Assembly: GCF_020733705.1 (NCBI RefSeq)
Contig: NZ_JAJFZM010000001.1
Coordinates: forward strand, 1,178,001 to 1,242,000
DNA from: Nocardia australiensis
GTDB taxonomy: Bacteria; Actinomycetota; Actinomycetes; Mycobacteriales; Mycobacteriaceae
Reading direction: 5' to 3'
DNA length: 64,000 bases
Shown in pieces: positions 53,523 to 62,952 of the stretch. Both the position numbers and the translations under genes were made by a program. The notes beneath the pieces are model-generated. The model did not search any database, was not told where the DNA came from, and saw nothing but the letters and a program-made list of their open reading frames with translations. The number at the start of each line of letters is the position of its first letter. Positions within the stretch are counted from its first letter, which is position 1.

Positions 53523-54611
53523 ATGAACGGTTTTCTGCTCGCCGCACCCGGTGGTGTCGTGCGTGCGTCCGGTATCCGGACCGCGTTCGACGAGCCGGCG
53601 CGCGCTGTGGCGGCCTTGCAGGCCGGGACCGCGGAGTTGATCGTCGGCGCCCTGCCGTTCGATCCGCGCGGGCCCGCCGCACTGAGCGCACCCGAGCGAG
53701 CAGCGCGGCTCGCGGGGCCGTGGCGACCGGCCGCGCTGCCCGAGCTGCCCCGGGTTTCGGTGGTCACCGAGGTACCGAGCCCCGCGGAACATGTGGCGCG
53801 GGTGACCAAACTTATCGAGCAATTGCAGGATGCCTCGCAACCGTTACGCAAGGTGGTCGCCGCGCGATCGGTGCTGGCCGAGGCGGAAAGCGTGCTCGAT
53901 CCCGAGCTCGTCGCCGGGCATCTGCTGACCAGGCATCCGACCGCGAAGGTGTTCGCCGTCGACCTGACCGCGGCCGGGCGGCCCGGCGCGACGCTGGTCG
54001 GCGCGACACCGGAGGTGCTGGTCGCACGCCACGGTGACACCGTCACACTGCGTCCGCTCGCGGGCACCCTGCCCCGACTCACAGATCCGGACGCCGATGC
54101 GGCACAGGCCCGAGAACTGTTGTCCAGCACCAAGAATCGCGACGAACACGCGTTCGTAATCGATTGGATCCGGGAAATTCTCACCCCTGTGTGCGCGGAA
54201 CTGGACATCCCGGACGGACCCGAACTGATCAGCACCCACGAGGTCTGGCATCTCGCGACACCGATCACCGGACGATTGCGCGATCCCGCGACGACCGCAC
54301 TCGACCTGGCACTACTGCTGCACCCGACCCCCGCGGTGTGTGGAACACCGACCGGGGCCGCACTCGAAACCATCAGCCACCTGGAAGAGGACCGTGGTTT
54401 CTACGGTGGCGCGGTGGGCTGGTGCGATGGGAGCGGAGACGGCGAATGGGTCGTCGCGATCCGCTGTGCCGAACTCGGCGCGGACGGCCGGTCGGTGCAC
54501 GCGTTCGCCGGCGGCGGCATCGTCGCCGCGTCGGACCCGGGCGCCGAACTCGACGAAACCACCGCCAAGCTGCGCACCCTGCTCGGCAGCCTGCGATGTG
54601 CGGGCTATTGA
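53523..54611 (+). CDS. isochorismate synthase
   Basis: A 362-residue chorismate-utilising enzyme of the isochorismate synthase type (EntC/DhbC/MenF group). Motifs: LRKVVAARSVLAEAES, ATPEVLVARHGDTV, RPLAGT, KNRDEHAFVID, HEVWHLATPITGRL, LHPTPAVCGTP, DRGFYGGAVGW and the Mg-binding GGGIVAASDPGAELDET. It converts chorismate to isochorismate, a precursor of salicylate-type siderophores (nocobactin/mycobactin) or menaquinone. The N-terminal domain is somewhat short. It stands alone in this window. Confidence 0.88.
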   Translation: MNGFLLAAPGGVVRASGIRTAFDEPARAVAALQAGTAELIVGALPFDPRGPAALSAPERAARLAGPWRPAALPELPRVSVVTEVPSPAEHVARVTKLIEQLQDASQPLRKVVAARSVLAEAESVLDPELVAGHLLTRHPTAKVFAVDLTAAGRPGATLVGATPEVLVARHGDTVTLRPLAGTLPRLTDPDADAAQARELLSSTKNRDEHAFVIDWIREILTPVCAELDIPDGPELISTHEVWHLATPITGRLRDPATTALDLALLLHPTPAVCGTPTGAALETISHLEEDRGFYGGAVGWCDGSGDGEWVVAIRCAELGADGRSVHAFAGGGIVAASDPGAELDETTAKLRTLLGSLRCAGY

Positions 54612-54704
54612 TCGCATCGCTCGCCGGGCGCTGCGCACGTGAAGCGCGACGTTACTGCTAGGTTGACCCAGAATGTGCCTGCATCGACGTATTGGAGTAA
54701 CGCG

Positions 54705-54875
54705 ATGAAGTTTGCTGTCCCTGGTGTTGCGAGTGGTGTCGCCGGCGCGGTGCTGGGCGCGATCGCGGTGCTGATCATCACGGTGGCGGTGCAGCAGAAC
54801 TCGCGCCCGGATATCGAACGCGGCGGAGATTCCGACTCCTCGCTGCTCAATAACGTTGAGTACGGCAGTCGCTGA
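54705..54875 (+). CDS. DUF2613 small membrane protein
   Basis: A 56-residue protein (MKFAVPGVASGVAGAVLGAI) with one transmembrane helix (about 8-30) and a charged tail ending NNVEYGSR, matching DUF2613, which in mycobacteria precedes aftD. ATG 54705 follows TTGGAG. Its 3' end overlaps the aftD start by 20 bp, suggesting coupled translation and a role linked to AftD. Confidence 0.85.
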   Translation: MKFAVPGVASGVAGAVLGAIAVLIITVAVQQNSRPDIERGGDSDSSLLNNVEYGSR

Positions 54876-57800
54876 TCCGCTGACCTCCGCTTCACCCGCC
54901 GACTCGCTCGGTTCTGCCGGCGCGGCCTCGGGTCAGCACAACACGCTGAGTACCGCCCCGCTCGGCAAACGGTGGTTCGCCGGGACCGTTGTCGCGGCGT
55001 TCCTGCTGACCTTCCTGCAGGCGCCCGGCAACACGGTCGCCGACACCAAATACGACCTGGCGCAGAATCCGCTCGGTTTCCTCGAACGCGCCGCGCACCT
55101 GTGGAGCAGCCAGGCCCCGATGGGCCAGGTACAGAACCAGGCATACGGCTACTTCTTCCCGCACGGCGCGTTCTTCTCCGCTGGGCATCTGCTCGGCCTG
55201 CCCGCCTGGGCGACGCAGCGAATCTGGTGGGCGCTGCTGCTGCTCGCCGGGTTCTGGGGCATCATTCGGCTCTGCGAAATCATCGGCATCGGCAGCCGTG
55301 GATCGCGCATTATCGCGGCAGTCGCCTTCGCGCTGGCGCCACGCGTACTGACCACGCTCGGCTCGATTTCCTCGGAGACGCTGCCGATGATGCTCGCGCC
55401 ATGGGTCCTGATCGCGCCCGCCGCACTCGGCACCGCGTATCGGCGCGGCAAACGCGGGGGCGCGGCCGCACCCGCCGGGAGTGCGCTCGCGCTGGCGCTG
55501 ATGGGGTCGGTGAACGCGGTGGCGACCGTGGCCGCGTTCCTGCCCGCGCTGATCTGGTGGGCGGCCTATCGTCCGAACCTCGCGTGGTGGCGGTTCACGA
55601 GGGCGTGGATTCCGCTGCTCGTGCTCGCCACGTTCTGGTGGGCGGTGCCGCTGCTGTTACTCGGCAAGGTGAGCCCACCATTCCTCGACTACATCGAGTC
55701 CTCGGGGGTCACCACACAGTGGGCGTCGCTGGGTGAGGTACTGCGCGGCACCGACAGTTGGACGCCATTCGTGTCGCCGGAACGCATCGCGGGCGCGGTG
55801 CTTGTCACCCAGCCCGCTGCCGTGCTCGCCACCGGCCTGCTCGCCGCGGCCGGAATGGCGGGGCTGGCCATGCGATCCATGCCGTATCGGGGACGGCTCG
55901 CGCTGATCCTCATCATCGGGCTGGTCGGCATCTGCGCCGGATACGCGGGCGAATTGGGTGGACCGTTCGCGGAATCGGTGCGCACGTTCCTGGATTCCGG
56001 CGGGGCGCCGCTACGCAATGTGCACAAACTGGAACCGCTGATCCGCCTCCCGCTCGTGCTCGGTCTCGCGCATCTACTCAGCCGAGTGCCATTGCCCGCG
56101 TCGGTCGCGATGCCGGTGTGGCGCAGCGCATTCGCGCATCCCGAACGTGACAGGTCGGTCGCGCTCACCGCGTTGGTCCTCACCGCACTGATGTTGTCGA
56201 CCTCGCTGGCATGGACCGGGAAACTGGCACCGCGCGGCGCCTACGACGAGGTGCCCGCGTATTGGCAGCAGACCGCGGATTGGCTGGCGCACAACGCCTC
56301 CGACACGCGCGCGCTCGTCGTGCCCGGCGCGCCGTTCGGTAGCCAGGTGTGGGGACTCACCCGAGACGAACCAATGCAGGCGCTGGCGAGCACACCGTGG
56401 GCGGTGCGCGATGCGGTGCCGTTGAATCCACCCGGCACTATCCGCGCCATGGATTCGGTGCAGCGGCTGATCACCGACGGCAGGCCGTCGACGGGCCTGG
56501 CCGCGACATTGCTCGGTCAGGGCATCGGAATCCTGGTGTTGCGCAACGATCTCGACCCGGAAACCTCGCGCTCGACTCGGCCCATGCTGGCACACCAGGC
56601 CCTGGACGGGTCACCGGGACTGTCCAAGGTGGCCGAATTCGGTAACCGCATCGGGACCAACCCGATGGCCGATGGCCTGGTCGCCGACGGCGATCTGCGG
56701 CCCGCGTATCCGGCGGTCGAGATCTATCGGGTGCGGGTGCCATCGCCCGGTACCCCGGCCGAGGTGCGCGCCGGCCCCGGCGCGCCGGGCTCCTTCCCCG
56801 GCGCATACACCGTCTCGTCGGCCACAACACCGATGGTTCAGGGCGGACCCGAGGTGCTGGAGCGGCTGCACCGGGATGCCGGAAACACTTATGCGCCAAC
56901 AATTCTCGCAAGCGACGCCGCCCAGGCCGGGTTGCCGATCGGACCGCTGACGGTGACCGACACGCCGATGGCGAGAGAGGCCGACTTCGGCCGGGTCGAC
57001 AATCACAATTCGGCGCTACTCGCTCCGGACGACGCCCGCCGCACCCACAACCTGGTGCCCGATTATCCGGTACCTGGCGCGCAATTAGTACGCGGCGAAT
57101 GGTCCGGCGCAACCATCACCGCATCGAGTTCGGCCGCCGACGCCACCCAGTTGGGCGGGTCCGCACCGGGCAGTTCGACCGCCGCCGTCGTCGACAACGA
57201 TCCATCCACGGCGTGGATCAGTAATGGCGCCGAACACGCACTCGGCCAATGGCTTCGGCTCGACCTCGACCATCCGATCAGCTCGGGACTACTTCGCCTG
57301 TCCACCAGCGCCGCCGCCATCGGCGACCCGGTGAAATGGGTGGAGGTGCAGACCGCAAACGGTAGCGTCTCCGCACGTATTCCCGAACCAGGTGCGCCGG
57401 TATCGATTTCGCTGCCAGCCGGTAAAACCGACTGGCTTTCGGTAACCGCGATCCGCACCGAAGACGGCACGCGCGGTGGCCAATTCGGCATCGGTGAACT
57501 GAGCCTGGACGATTACACCGTTCGCAATGCGCCGGTGCGGGTGGATATCCGCCATCGCACCGTACTGCCGCCCACTCCGCCGGGCGCGCAGGTTCGCGCG
57601 TGGGATCTCGGGCAGGAATTCCCCGGGCGCAGCGCGTGTTTCGATGCGCCCGACCGGGTGCGATGCAGCAAGGGACTGGCCTTGGCGCCGGAGGAACCGG
57701 GGGTATTCGAACGCACGCTCTCGGCGCCCGAACCGGTCACCATCACGCCCCAGCTGACCGTCCGCACCCGGCAGGGTCCGGCACTGGAGGCACTGATCAC

Positions 57801-59295
57801 CGACCACACCCGGCCGGTCGCGCGAGCCAAATCCGATGTCGGCGATTTGCGCGGTTCCGCATTCGCGGCGACCGACGGCGATCCGCGAACCAGTTGGACC
57901 GCGCCGGAGGAGTCGGTGCGCAATCCGGCCGGCGGCAAGCCGACGTTGACCCTCGAACTGCCCGAGGCAACGCTGGTGACCGGGCTGGAGATCACCCCGT
58001 CGCTCGGTGGACTGCCCGCAGCGCCCACCGCAGTCGCGGTGAATATGGGAAACGGGCCGCAGGTGCGCGAAATCGAGCAGCGTGAACCGGGAACCCCCGC
58101 CCGAATCTCGTTGCACCCCACCGTGACCGACCGCATCGAACTGAGCCTGCAATCCTGGAAGCCGGTGTTCGATCGCACCGCCCTCGGCTTCGCCGTCACC
58201 CAACCGCCCGGCCTCGCCGAGATCTCGGTCCTCGGCCCGGACTACCCGGCGCCCGCCGGACCCGACCGGCTGATCACCGTTCCCTGTTCGGACGGACCGA
58301 CCATTGCGCTCGGCGGACGATTTGTCCACACCACCATCACCGCAACTGCGGACGAACTGCGCTCCGGCGCACCGATTCCCGCCCGGGTGTGCACAGATCC
58401 CGAAGCATCCCAGTCGGATTCGCAGCCTCCCTCAGATTCGCAGCCTCCCTCGGGTTCGCAGCCCCCCTCAGGTTCTCGATCCCCCGACGAACTCGCGATT
58501 CCACAGGGTCGCGTCGACGTCACGGTCGCCCCCACCGACCTGTTCTTCGTCGACCGCCTACGCCTGGACCGCACCGCGACACCTCACGACGAACCGCAAG
58601 ACCCGAACAGTCCCGGGCCCATCGATAGTCCACAGGCACAACAGGATTCACCCCTCGGTCCTCGGTTGCTGGTACTGCCACTGAGCAATAACATCGGCTG
58701 GCAGGCTCATACGGCTGACGGTCAGGCATTGAAACCCGTTGTCGTGGACGGCTGGCAACAGGGCTGGTTACTTCCGCCCGGTGCGACCGACCCCGTCACC
58801 ATCGGGTTCCCCGCTGACCGCTGGTACCGCCTCGGGATCTTCGGCGGTCTGCTACTACTGCTCCCCCTCGCCCTACTCGCCATACCTCGTCGAATCCGCC
58901 GAACCTCGAAACCCAAAAGGCCGAAGCGGCCTTCCGAGACGACTGCGGCGGGTGACACCGTCGCCGGCGATCCCGCACCAGCACCGGCCACCTGGGGCAC
59001 ACGCCTAATCGGCGCACTCGGGCTCACCATCGCCGCCACCCTGATCGCGGGTCCTATCGGCACCGCACTAACCGTCGCAACACTCGCCGCAACTCGATTC
59101 TCCGGCCATGTCACATCGAAAACCCTTGCCGCAGTAGCGGGTCTCGGCACCGCCGCCTCGGCTGCCGCACTTTCCACCGGGCCATGGCGTGCTTCGGGCG
59201 GGTATATGGGTGGGTCATTATGGGTACAAGTTCCCGCGCTTATTGCTGTGATCGCCGTTGGGGTCGCTGCGCTTGCGTCGGCGCGCAAGGGGTAG
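54856..59295 (+). CDS. aftD: alpha-(1->3)-arabinofuranosyltransferase AftD
   Basis: A 1479-residue GT-C type glycosyltransferase. The N-terminal half has many transmembrane helices (about 38-450; the first cluster includes RWFAGTVVAAFLLTFLQ and a luminal QAPGNTVADTKYDL acidic loop), matching the DUF3367/AftD family. The C-terminal half is extracytoplasmic with two F5/8-type carbohydrate-binding modules (about 740-880 and 970-1100). A Gln/Pro/Ser repeat (SDSQPPSDSQPPSGSQ, about residues 1183-1210) follows, then three C-terminal helices. AftD adds arabinofuranose branches to arabinan from decaprenyl-phosphoarabinose. TTG 54856 is the only reasonable start. Confidence 0.93.
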   Translation: MSTAVADPLTSASPADSLGSAGAASGQHNTLSTAPLGKRWFAGTVVAAFLLTFLQAPGNTVADTKYDLAQNPLGFLERAAHLWSSQAPMGQVQNQAYGYFFPHGAFFSAGHLLGLPAWATQRIWWALLLLAGFWGIIRLCEIIGIGSRGSRIIAAVAFALAPRVLTTLGSISSETLPMMLAPWVLIAPAALGTAYRRGKRGGAAAPAGSALALALMGSVNAVATVAAFLPALIWWAAYRPNLAWWRFTRAWIPLLVLATFWWAVPLLLLGKVSPPFLDYIESSGVTTQWASLGEVLRGTDSWTPFVSPERIAGAVLVTQPAAVLATGLLAAAGMAGLAMRSMPYRGRLALILIIGLVGICAGYAGELGGPFAESVRTFLDSGGAPLRNVHKLEPLIRLPLVLGLAHLLSRVPLPASVAMPVWRSAFAHPERDRSVALTALVLTALMLSTSLAWTGKLAPRGAYDEVPAYWQQTADWLAHNASDTRALVVPGAPFGSQVWGLTRDEPMQALASTPWAVRDAVPLNPPGTIRAMDSVQRLITDGRPSTGLAATLLGQGIGILVLRNDLDPETSRSTRPMLAHQALDGSPGLSKVAEFGNRIGTNPMADGLVADGDLRPAYPAVEIYRVRVPSPGTPAEVRAGPGAPGSFPGAYTVSSATTPMVQGGPEVLERLHRDAGNTYAPTILASDAAQAGLPIGPLTVTDTPMAREADFGRVDNHNSALLAPDDARRTHNLVPDYPVPGAQLVRGEWSGATITASSSAADATQLGGSAPGSSTAAVVDNDPSTAWISNGAEHALGQWLRLDLDHPISSGLLRLSTSAAAIGDPVKWVEVQTANGSVSARIPEPGAPVSISLPAGKTDWLSVTAIRTEDGTRGGQFGIGELSLDDYTVRNAPVRVDIRHRTVLPPTPPGAQVRAWDLGQEFPGRSACFDAPDRVRCSKGLALAPEEPGVFERTLSAPEPVTITPQLTVRTRQGPALEALITDHTRPVARAKSDVGDLRGSAFAATDGDPRTSWTAPEESVRNPAGGKPTLTLELPEATLVTGLEITPSLGGLPAAPTAVAVNMGNGPQVREIEQREPGTPARISLHPTVTDRIELSLQSWKPVFDRTALGFAVTQPPGLAEISVLGPDYPAPAGPDRLITVPCSDGPTIALGGRFVHTTITATADELRSGAPIPARVCTDPEASQSDSQPPSDSQPPSGSQPPSGSRSPDELAIPQGRVDVTVAPTDLFFVDRLRLDRTATPHDEPQDPNSPGPIDSPQAQQDSPLGPRLLVLPLSNNIGWQAHTADGQALKPVVVDGWQQGWLLPPGATDPVTIGFPADRWYRLGIFGGLLLLLPLALLAIPRRIRRTSKPKRPKRPSETTAAGDTVAGDPAPAPATWGTRLIGALGLTIAATLIAGPIGTALTVATLAATRFSGHVTSKTLAAVAGLGTAASAAALSTGPWRASGGYMGGSLWVQVPALIAVIAVGVAALASARKG

Positions 59296-59920
59296 CTGTG
59301 GGTAGTGCGAGGGTGCTGGAGGATGTGCGGCCGGGGTTCGGGTAGTCCATGTTTTTGGCTGCTGGCGGGCGTGTTCGTGGGCACTATGGTTGCGGGCTCT
59401 AGTGGTTGATCTCGTTCGGAATCTGGTGTGGCGAGTGGGTGCGTAGGTGGGGTCGTTCGGGACTCGGGGTTTGGGAAGTCCAGTGAGGTTTGCTGTGTTT
59501 TTGGCCGCTGGCGCGGCGTGTTCGCGGCCCCCTTTGGCTCGCGTCCGAGGGGCAAATACTTGCTCCTTCGTCGCATCGTATTTGCCCCTCGGACGCGAGC
59601 CGGCCGCGAACTTTAGTGCTCGATCTCGCTTCGCTCGAAAACTGTTGTCGTGGCGAGTGGGTGCGCAAGTGGGCTCGTGCGGGACCGACTGTTTCTGTAC
59701 ACAGATAGGTCTCGTGCGTTGGCAGTCGTGGGGCCCGGTGTCGCTGCGCTCGAAACTGGGGACCGGCTAGTGGGCACTTACGAGGGGTGATGCGGTATTG
59801 GGGGGTTGACGGCCAGTTCGGATTGGCGATTTGGTGGTGGACGCGGGCTTTGGGATGGTGGCCTGCTTCGATGCTTTCGCATGGTCGCGACGAAGGAGAT
59901 GCGGCACGCGGTTCGCGGTG
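59296..59920. other. repeat-bearing intergenic region after aftD
   Basis: Contains the second copy of the hairpin repeat (59494-59680), a weaker partial copy of the 127-bp unit at about 59393-59470 (CTCTAGTGGTTGATCTCG, then GTGGCGAGTGGGTGCGTAGG) and no gene I can support up to the acyltransferase stop at 59921. Confidence 0.6.
59494..59680. repeat. dispersed repeat with long hairpin, copy 2
   Basis: Nearly identical to 52743-52920. Its inverted repeat has perfect 24-bp arms (59536-59559 and 59578-59601) around an 18-nt loop TTGCTCCTTCGTCGCATC. The two copies bracket the isochorismate synthase-DUF2613-aftD block. Confidence 0.85.
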
Positions 59921-61099
59921 TCAACTCGCTTTCGCGGCAGCGGCTTTCGCGCGGTCGCGGTCGCGGGCGAAGCGGCGGGCCGGTTCTTCGACCAGTGCAT
60001 AACTGGCGGCGGCGATGGGTAGGGTGAGGGCGATCGTGAGGATGAGTACGTAACCGAAATTGCCGTTGAACGGCAGGATTCCGAAGACCGGGAACACGAC
60101 CGACAACAGCACGAGATGCCACAGGAAGATCCCGTAGGACCAGCGCCCGATGGTCGCGGCGACCCGGGATTCCAGCCAGCGATGCGGCCGGGTATTCGCC
60201 GCGCGAAATACCAGCGGCGCCAGCAGGGCGAAACCGATAATCGCCCCGAGTCCCATTTTCGCGGCGTATTGCCAAGGTTCGGCCCTGGCCAGCCCGGCAG
60301 GACCACCGAGATCGGTCGCGGAAAACAGTAGGGCGAGAAGCGCGATGGCCCACATCACCGGCTGATTGGCCGCGACCCGCCGCCATGCCGATAGCGAATT
60401 CGCATTCTCGACCAGCTCGGCCAGCAGCATGCCGACCGCGAACCACGGCAAATACCCTGGCAGCCAATTATCCGAATGAATGGCATCGGGCGTGGGCACC
60501 GGAAGGAAATTCCAGCCCAGGCTCACCACCGCCAGCCCGAGGATCGCCGGTACCCGCCAACGCGCCGCACCACCACGCAACCGCACCAGCGCGAATGCCA
60601 GCAGCGGCAGCACGAGATAGAAAGCGACTTCGACCGACAGACTCCACATTTGTGTGAGTCCGTCGGTCAGCGTGAGCGGCACGAACACTTGCAGCAAACC
60701 CAGATTCGACACCCACACCCGCAACCCAGCGGTACCCGCCGCGCTCGGCAACAGCACCAGCACCACGCACACCACTACCCAATAAGCTGGCAGAATGCGC
60801 GCCGCGCGATGGCGCAGATAGTGACCGACCGACGGCGCGGTACCGAGTCCACGCGCTGCGGTGGCGTGCGGTCGCCACAGTAGAAAGCCCGACAGCGCGA
60901 AGAAAACCGCGACCGCCATATCGAATCGTCCCCAGATCCGGCCGAGCACCGGCATCCCCGCCGCTCCGGTCTGGAAAGCGACGTGGGTAATAACGACTCC
61001 GAGCGCCGCCATTCCGCGCATGCCTTCCAGCGCGGGCACGAATGCCCGCCGCGACGCGGTCACCGAGTCGGCGATCGGCACGGGCCCGGTGGCGGTCAT
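59921..61099 (-). CDS. acyltransferase family 3 membrane protein
   Basis: A 392-residue integral membrane acyltransferase (acyltransferase 3/OafA type). About ten transmembrane helices; the motif FVPALEGMRGMAALGVVITH carries the conserved R and H, followed by FFALSGFLLWRP and LRHRAARILPAYW, then LTQMWSLSVEVAFYL with the second catalytic histidine-region replaced by the usual W-S-L-x-V-E. It transfers acyl groups to envelope glycans or glycolipids. ATG 61099 follows TGGAG. It corresponds in position to Rv0228 near the DUF3068 gene. Confidence 0.88.
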   Translation of the reverse strand: MTATGPVPIADSVTASRRAFVPALEGMRGMAALGVVITHVAFQTGAAGMPVLGRIWGRFDMAVAVFFALSGFLLWRPHATAARGLGTAPSVGHYLRHRAARILPAYWVVVCVVLVLLPSAAGTAGLRVWVSNLGLLQVFVPLTLTDGLTQMWSLSVEVAFYLVLPLLAFALVRLRGGAARWRVPAILGLAVVSLGWNFLPVPTPDAIHSDNWLPGYLPWFAVGMLLAELVENANSLSAWRRVAANQPVMWAIALLALLFSATDLGGPAGLARAEPWQYAAKMGLGAIIGFALLAPLVFRAANTRPHRWLESRVAATIGRWSYGIFLWHLVLLSVVFPVFGILPFNGNFGYVLILTIALTLPIAAASYALVEEPARRFARDRDRAKAAAAKAS

Positions 61100-61304
61100 C
61101 GAACTCCAGTCTGCCGTGGTGCGTTGCCGAGGTAAGACCCGGCATTTCACACTTCGCGCTGAACTCGGGCGTTTTCCGGGTCGAATCCGGCCTCGCCACC
61201 GCATGCTACGACATCGGACTGTTAGTGTCGGGGCTCACGAGTGCCGTGGGGCGCCCGCAGCACTCGCTCGGAACGACCGCTGTTCTACAACGAGGAGAGT
61301 TTGC

Positions 61305-62444
61305 ATGGCACTGAGTGCCGGAACCAGAAGGACGGTGGCCTGCCTGCTGGTGGGTCTCGGCGCGCTCCTGATTGTCGCCGCGGTGATGATCCCGACGTAC
61401 ACCGTCAGCAAACTGGCGAAGACTCCTCTCGATCTCGAGATCACCACCGTCGCGAGCAACGATCGTGGCTCCGAGAGCCTCGTACTCGACTCGAAGTCGC
61501 TCACCACGCCGGAGGGGTCGGCCAAGGTGGACACGGGCGTCAACCTGATCTCGCAGCGCTACCTCACGGTCGAAGATCCCTCCGATGCAAGCGAAATGAC
61601 CATTCAGGCCGGTCAGACGTTGCGTCGGGTAGACAAGCAGGGTGACACCGGCCTGCTCACCGCGACCGTCGACCGGGTCACCATCGACCGCGTGAACGGT
61701 ATGCCGGTCGACACGGATCCCAACGGCTCCATCGCGGTCACTGTCGACAAGAACGGCGACAGCATTGCCGACCCGGTCCAGCACACAGGCCTCCAGTACC
61801 GGTTCCCGATCGGCACTGAGCAGAAGACCTACCCGTACTTCGATATCAACGCGCGCAACACCTTCGACATCAACTACGTCGAAGAGACCGAGATCAACAA
61901 CATGAAGGTCTACCACTTCCAGCAGAACATCCCGATGACGAACATGTGGGATGTAGTGCAGGCGCCGACGAACAAGATCACGCTGCCCGCCGCGAAGTGG
62001 GGCGTCGACGGTGGTGACGAGCCCGTCACCATGACCCGCTGGTACACCAACACCCGCGATGTGTGGGTCGAGCCGCAGACCGGCACGATCATCAAGGGCG
62101 GCGAGCAGATTCACCTGTACTACGCGCGCAGCGGCGACAAGCCGGAGGTCACCGCGCTGAAGTCGAACCTCATCTTCGACGAGCCCACCATCGAGTCGCA
62201 GATTTCCGTGGCCAAGGAGAACATCGACAAGCTGTCGCTCTACGGCCGCGTCCTGCCGATCGTCTTCGGGGTCCTCGGCGCGATCGCACTGATCGCCGGC
62301 CTGGTCCTCGGTATTCGTGGGGGTTCGCGCCCCGCACCCGCCACCCGCGGCGGCACTCCGGCCCAGCCTGACAGCGGGTCGGCAGCGAACCACGACGTCG
62401 ACGACGCACCCACCGAGCAGATCAATATCAATAAACGCCCCTGA
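61305..62444 (+). CDS. DUF3068 (PorA-type) envelope protein
   Basis: A 379-residue protein with an N-terminal transmembrane anchor (TVACLLVGLGALLIVAAVMI, about 10-29), an extracytoplasmic beta-rich DUF3068 domain (about 35-335: YDT-like strands, GLQYRFPIGTEQKTYPYFD, YVEETEINNMKVYHF) and a second transmembrane helix (about 323-345) before a Pro/Asp-rich tail. ATG 61305 follows GAGGAG by nine bases. It resembles Rv0227c of M. tuberculosis; function in the outer envelope is suspected but unproven. A strong terminator follows. Confidence 0.88.
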   Translation: MALSAGTRRTVACLLVGLGALLIVAAVMIPTYTVSKLAKTPLDLEITTVASNDRGSESLVLDSKSLTTPEGSAKVDTGVNLISQRYLTVEDPSDASEMTIQAGQTLRRVDKQGDTGLLTATVDRVTIDRVNGMPVDTDPNGSIAVTVDKNGDSIADPVQHTGLQYRFPIGTEQKTYPYFDINARNTFDINYVEETEINNMKVYHFQQNIPMTNMWDVVQAPTNKITLPAAKWGVDGGDEPVTMTRWYTNTRDVWVEPQTGTIIKGGEQIHLYYARSGDKPEVTALKSNLIFDEPTIESQISVAKENIDKLSLYGRVLPIVFGVLGAIALIAGLVLGIRGGSRPAPATRGGTPAQPDSGSAANHDVDDAPTEQININKRP

Positions 62445-62474
62445 CAGCGAAAATCGCTGACAGCGAGCATCTTA

Positions 62475-62515
62475 CGAACTCGGCTCCCCGGCCATCCGCC
62501 GGGGAGCCGAGTTCG
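62475..62515. terminator. bidirectional terminator after the DUF3068 gene
   Basis: Perfect 17-bp stem CGAACTCGGCTCCCCGG with its complement, loop CCATCCG, between convergent genes. Confidence 0.8.
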
Positions 62516-62528
62516 TTTCGCGAGTGGG

Positions 62529-62894
62529 TCAGGGCAGTGGCGAACCCAATGGGTAGGCGACCGGATGACGGGGTTCATACAGCAGCATGGTCGCGGCACC
62601 GGGAATCAACATATCGATGCAGCGCCCGAAGCTTCGCTGCGCGATCTCGCCCGCGAATTGCGCACCGCGCTCGGATAATTCGGCGATCGTGCGCTCCAGG
62701 TTGTCGCACATCAACGAAATCTCGTGGCGTGGTGGACCATCCGCCGGATGCACCCCGAGCTCACTCGGCCCGGTTCCGAAAATGAGCCAGCCGTCGTCGG
62801 CGTCCACATTCGGCCAGCACAGCACGTCGCGGAAGAAGGCGCGCGTGGCGTCCGGATCCTCCGCATAGACCAAGGTGTGCACCGCGGTGATCAT
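62529..62894 (-). CDS. VOC-family (glyoxalase-like) protein
   Basis: A 121-residue single-module VOC protein: HTLVYAEDPDATRAFFRDVL, GWLIFGTGPSELGVHP, EISLMCDNLERTIAELSERG and MLLYEPRHP. Metal ligands at the usual His/Glu positions are partly seen (H6, E120-region). ATG 62894 is preferred; a longer frame to 63044 lacks family resemblance. Substrate unknown. Confidence 0.82.
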   Translation of the reverse strand: MITAVHTLVYAEDPDATRAFFRDVLCWPNVDADDGWLIFGTGPSELGVHPADGPPRHEISLMCDNLERTIAELSERGAQFAGEIAQRSFGRCIDMLIPGAATMLLYEPRHPVAYPLGSPLP

Positions 62895-62952
62895 GTGCGT
62901 GATGGTAGCCACCTCGTCGGCGATCGGTGATCGGATCGGAACTGTCGCCGGG

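Noticed and set aside
58402..58490. Short Gln/Pro/Ser repeat taken as a DNA repeat element
   Set aside because: It is in frame within the AftD linker and encodes a low-complexity spacer; not a mobile or regulatory repeat.
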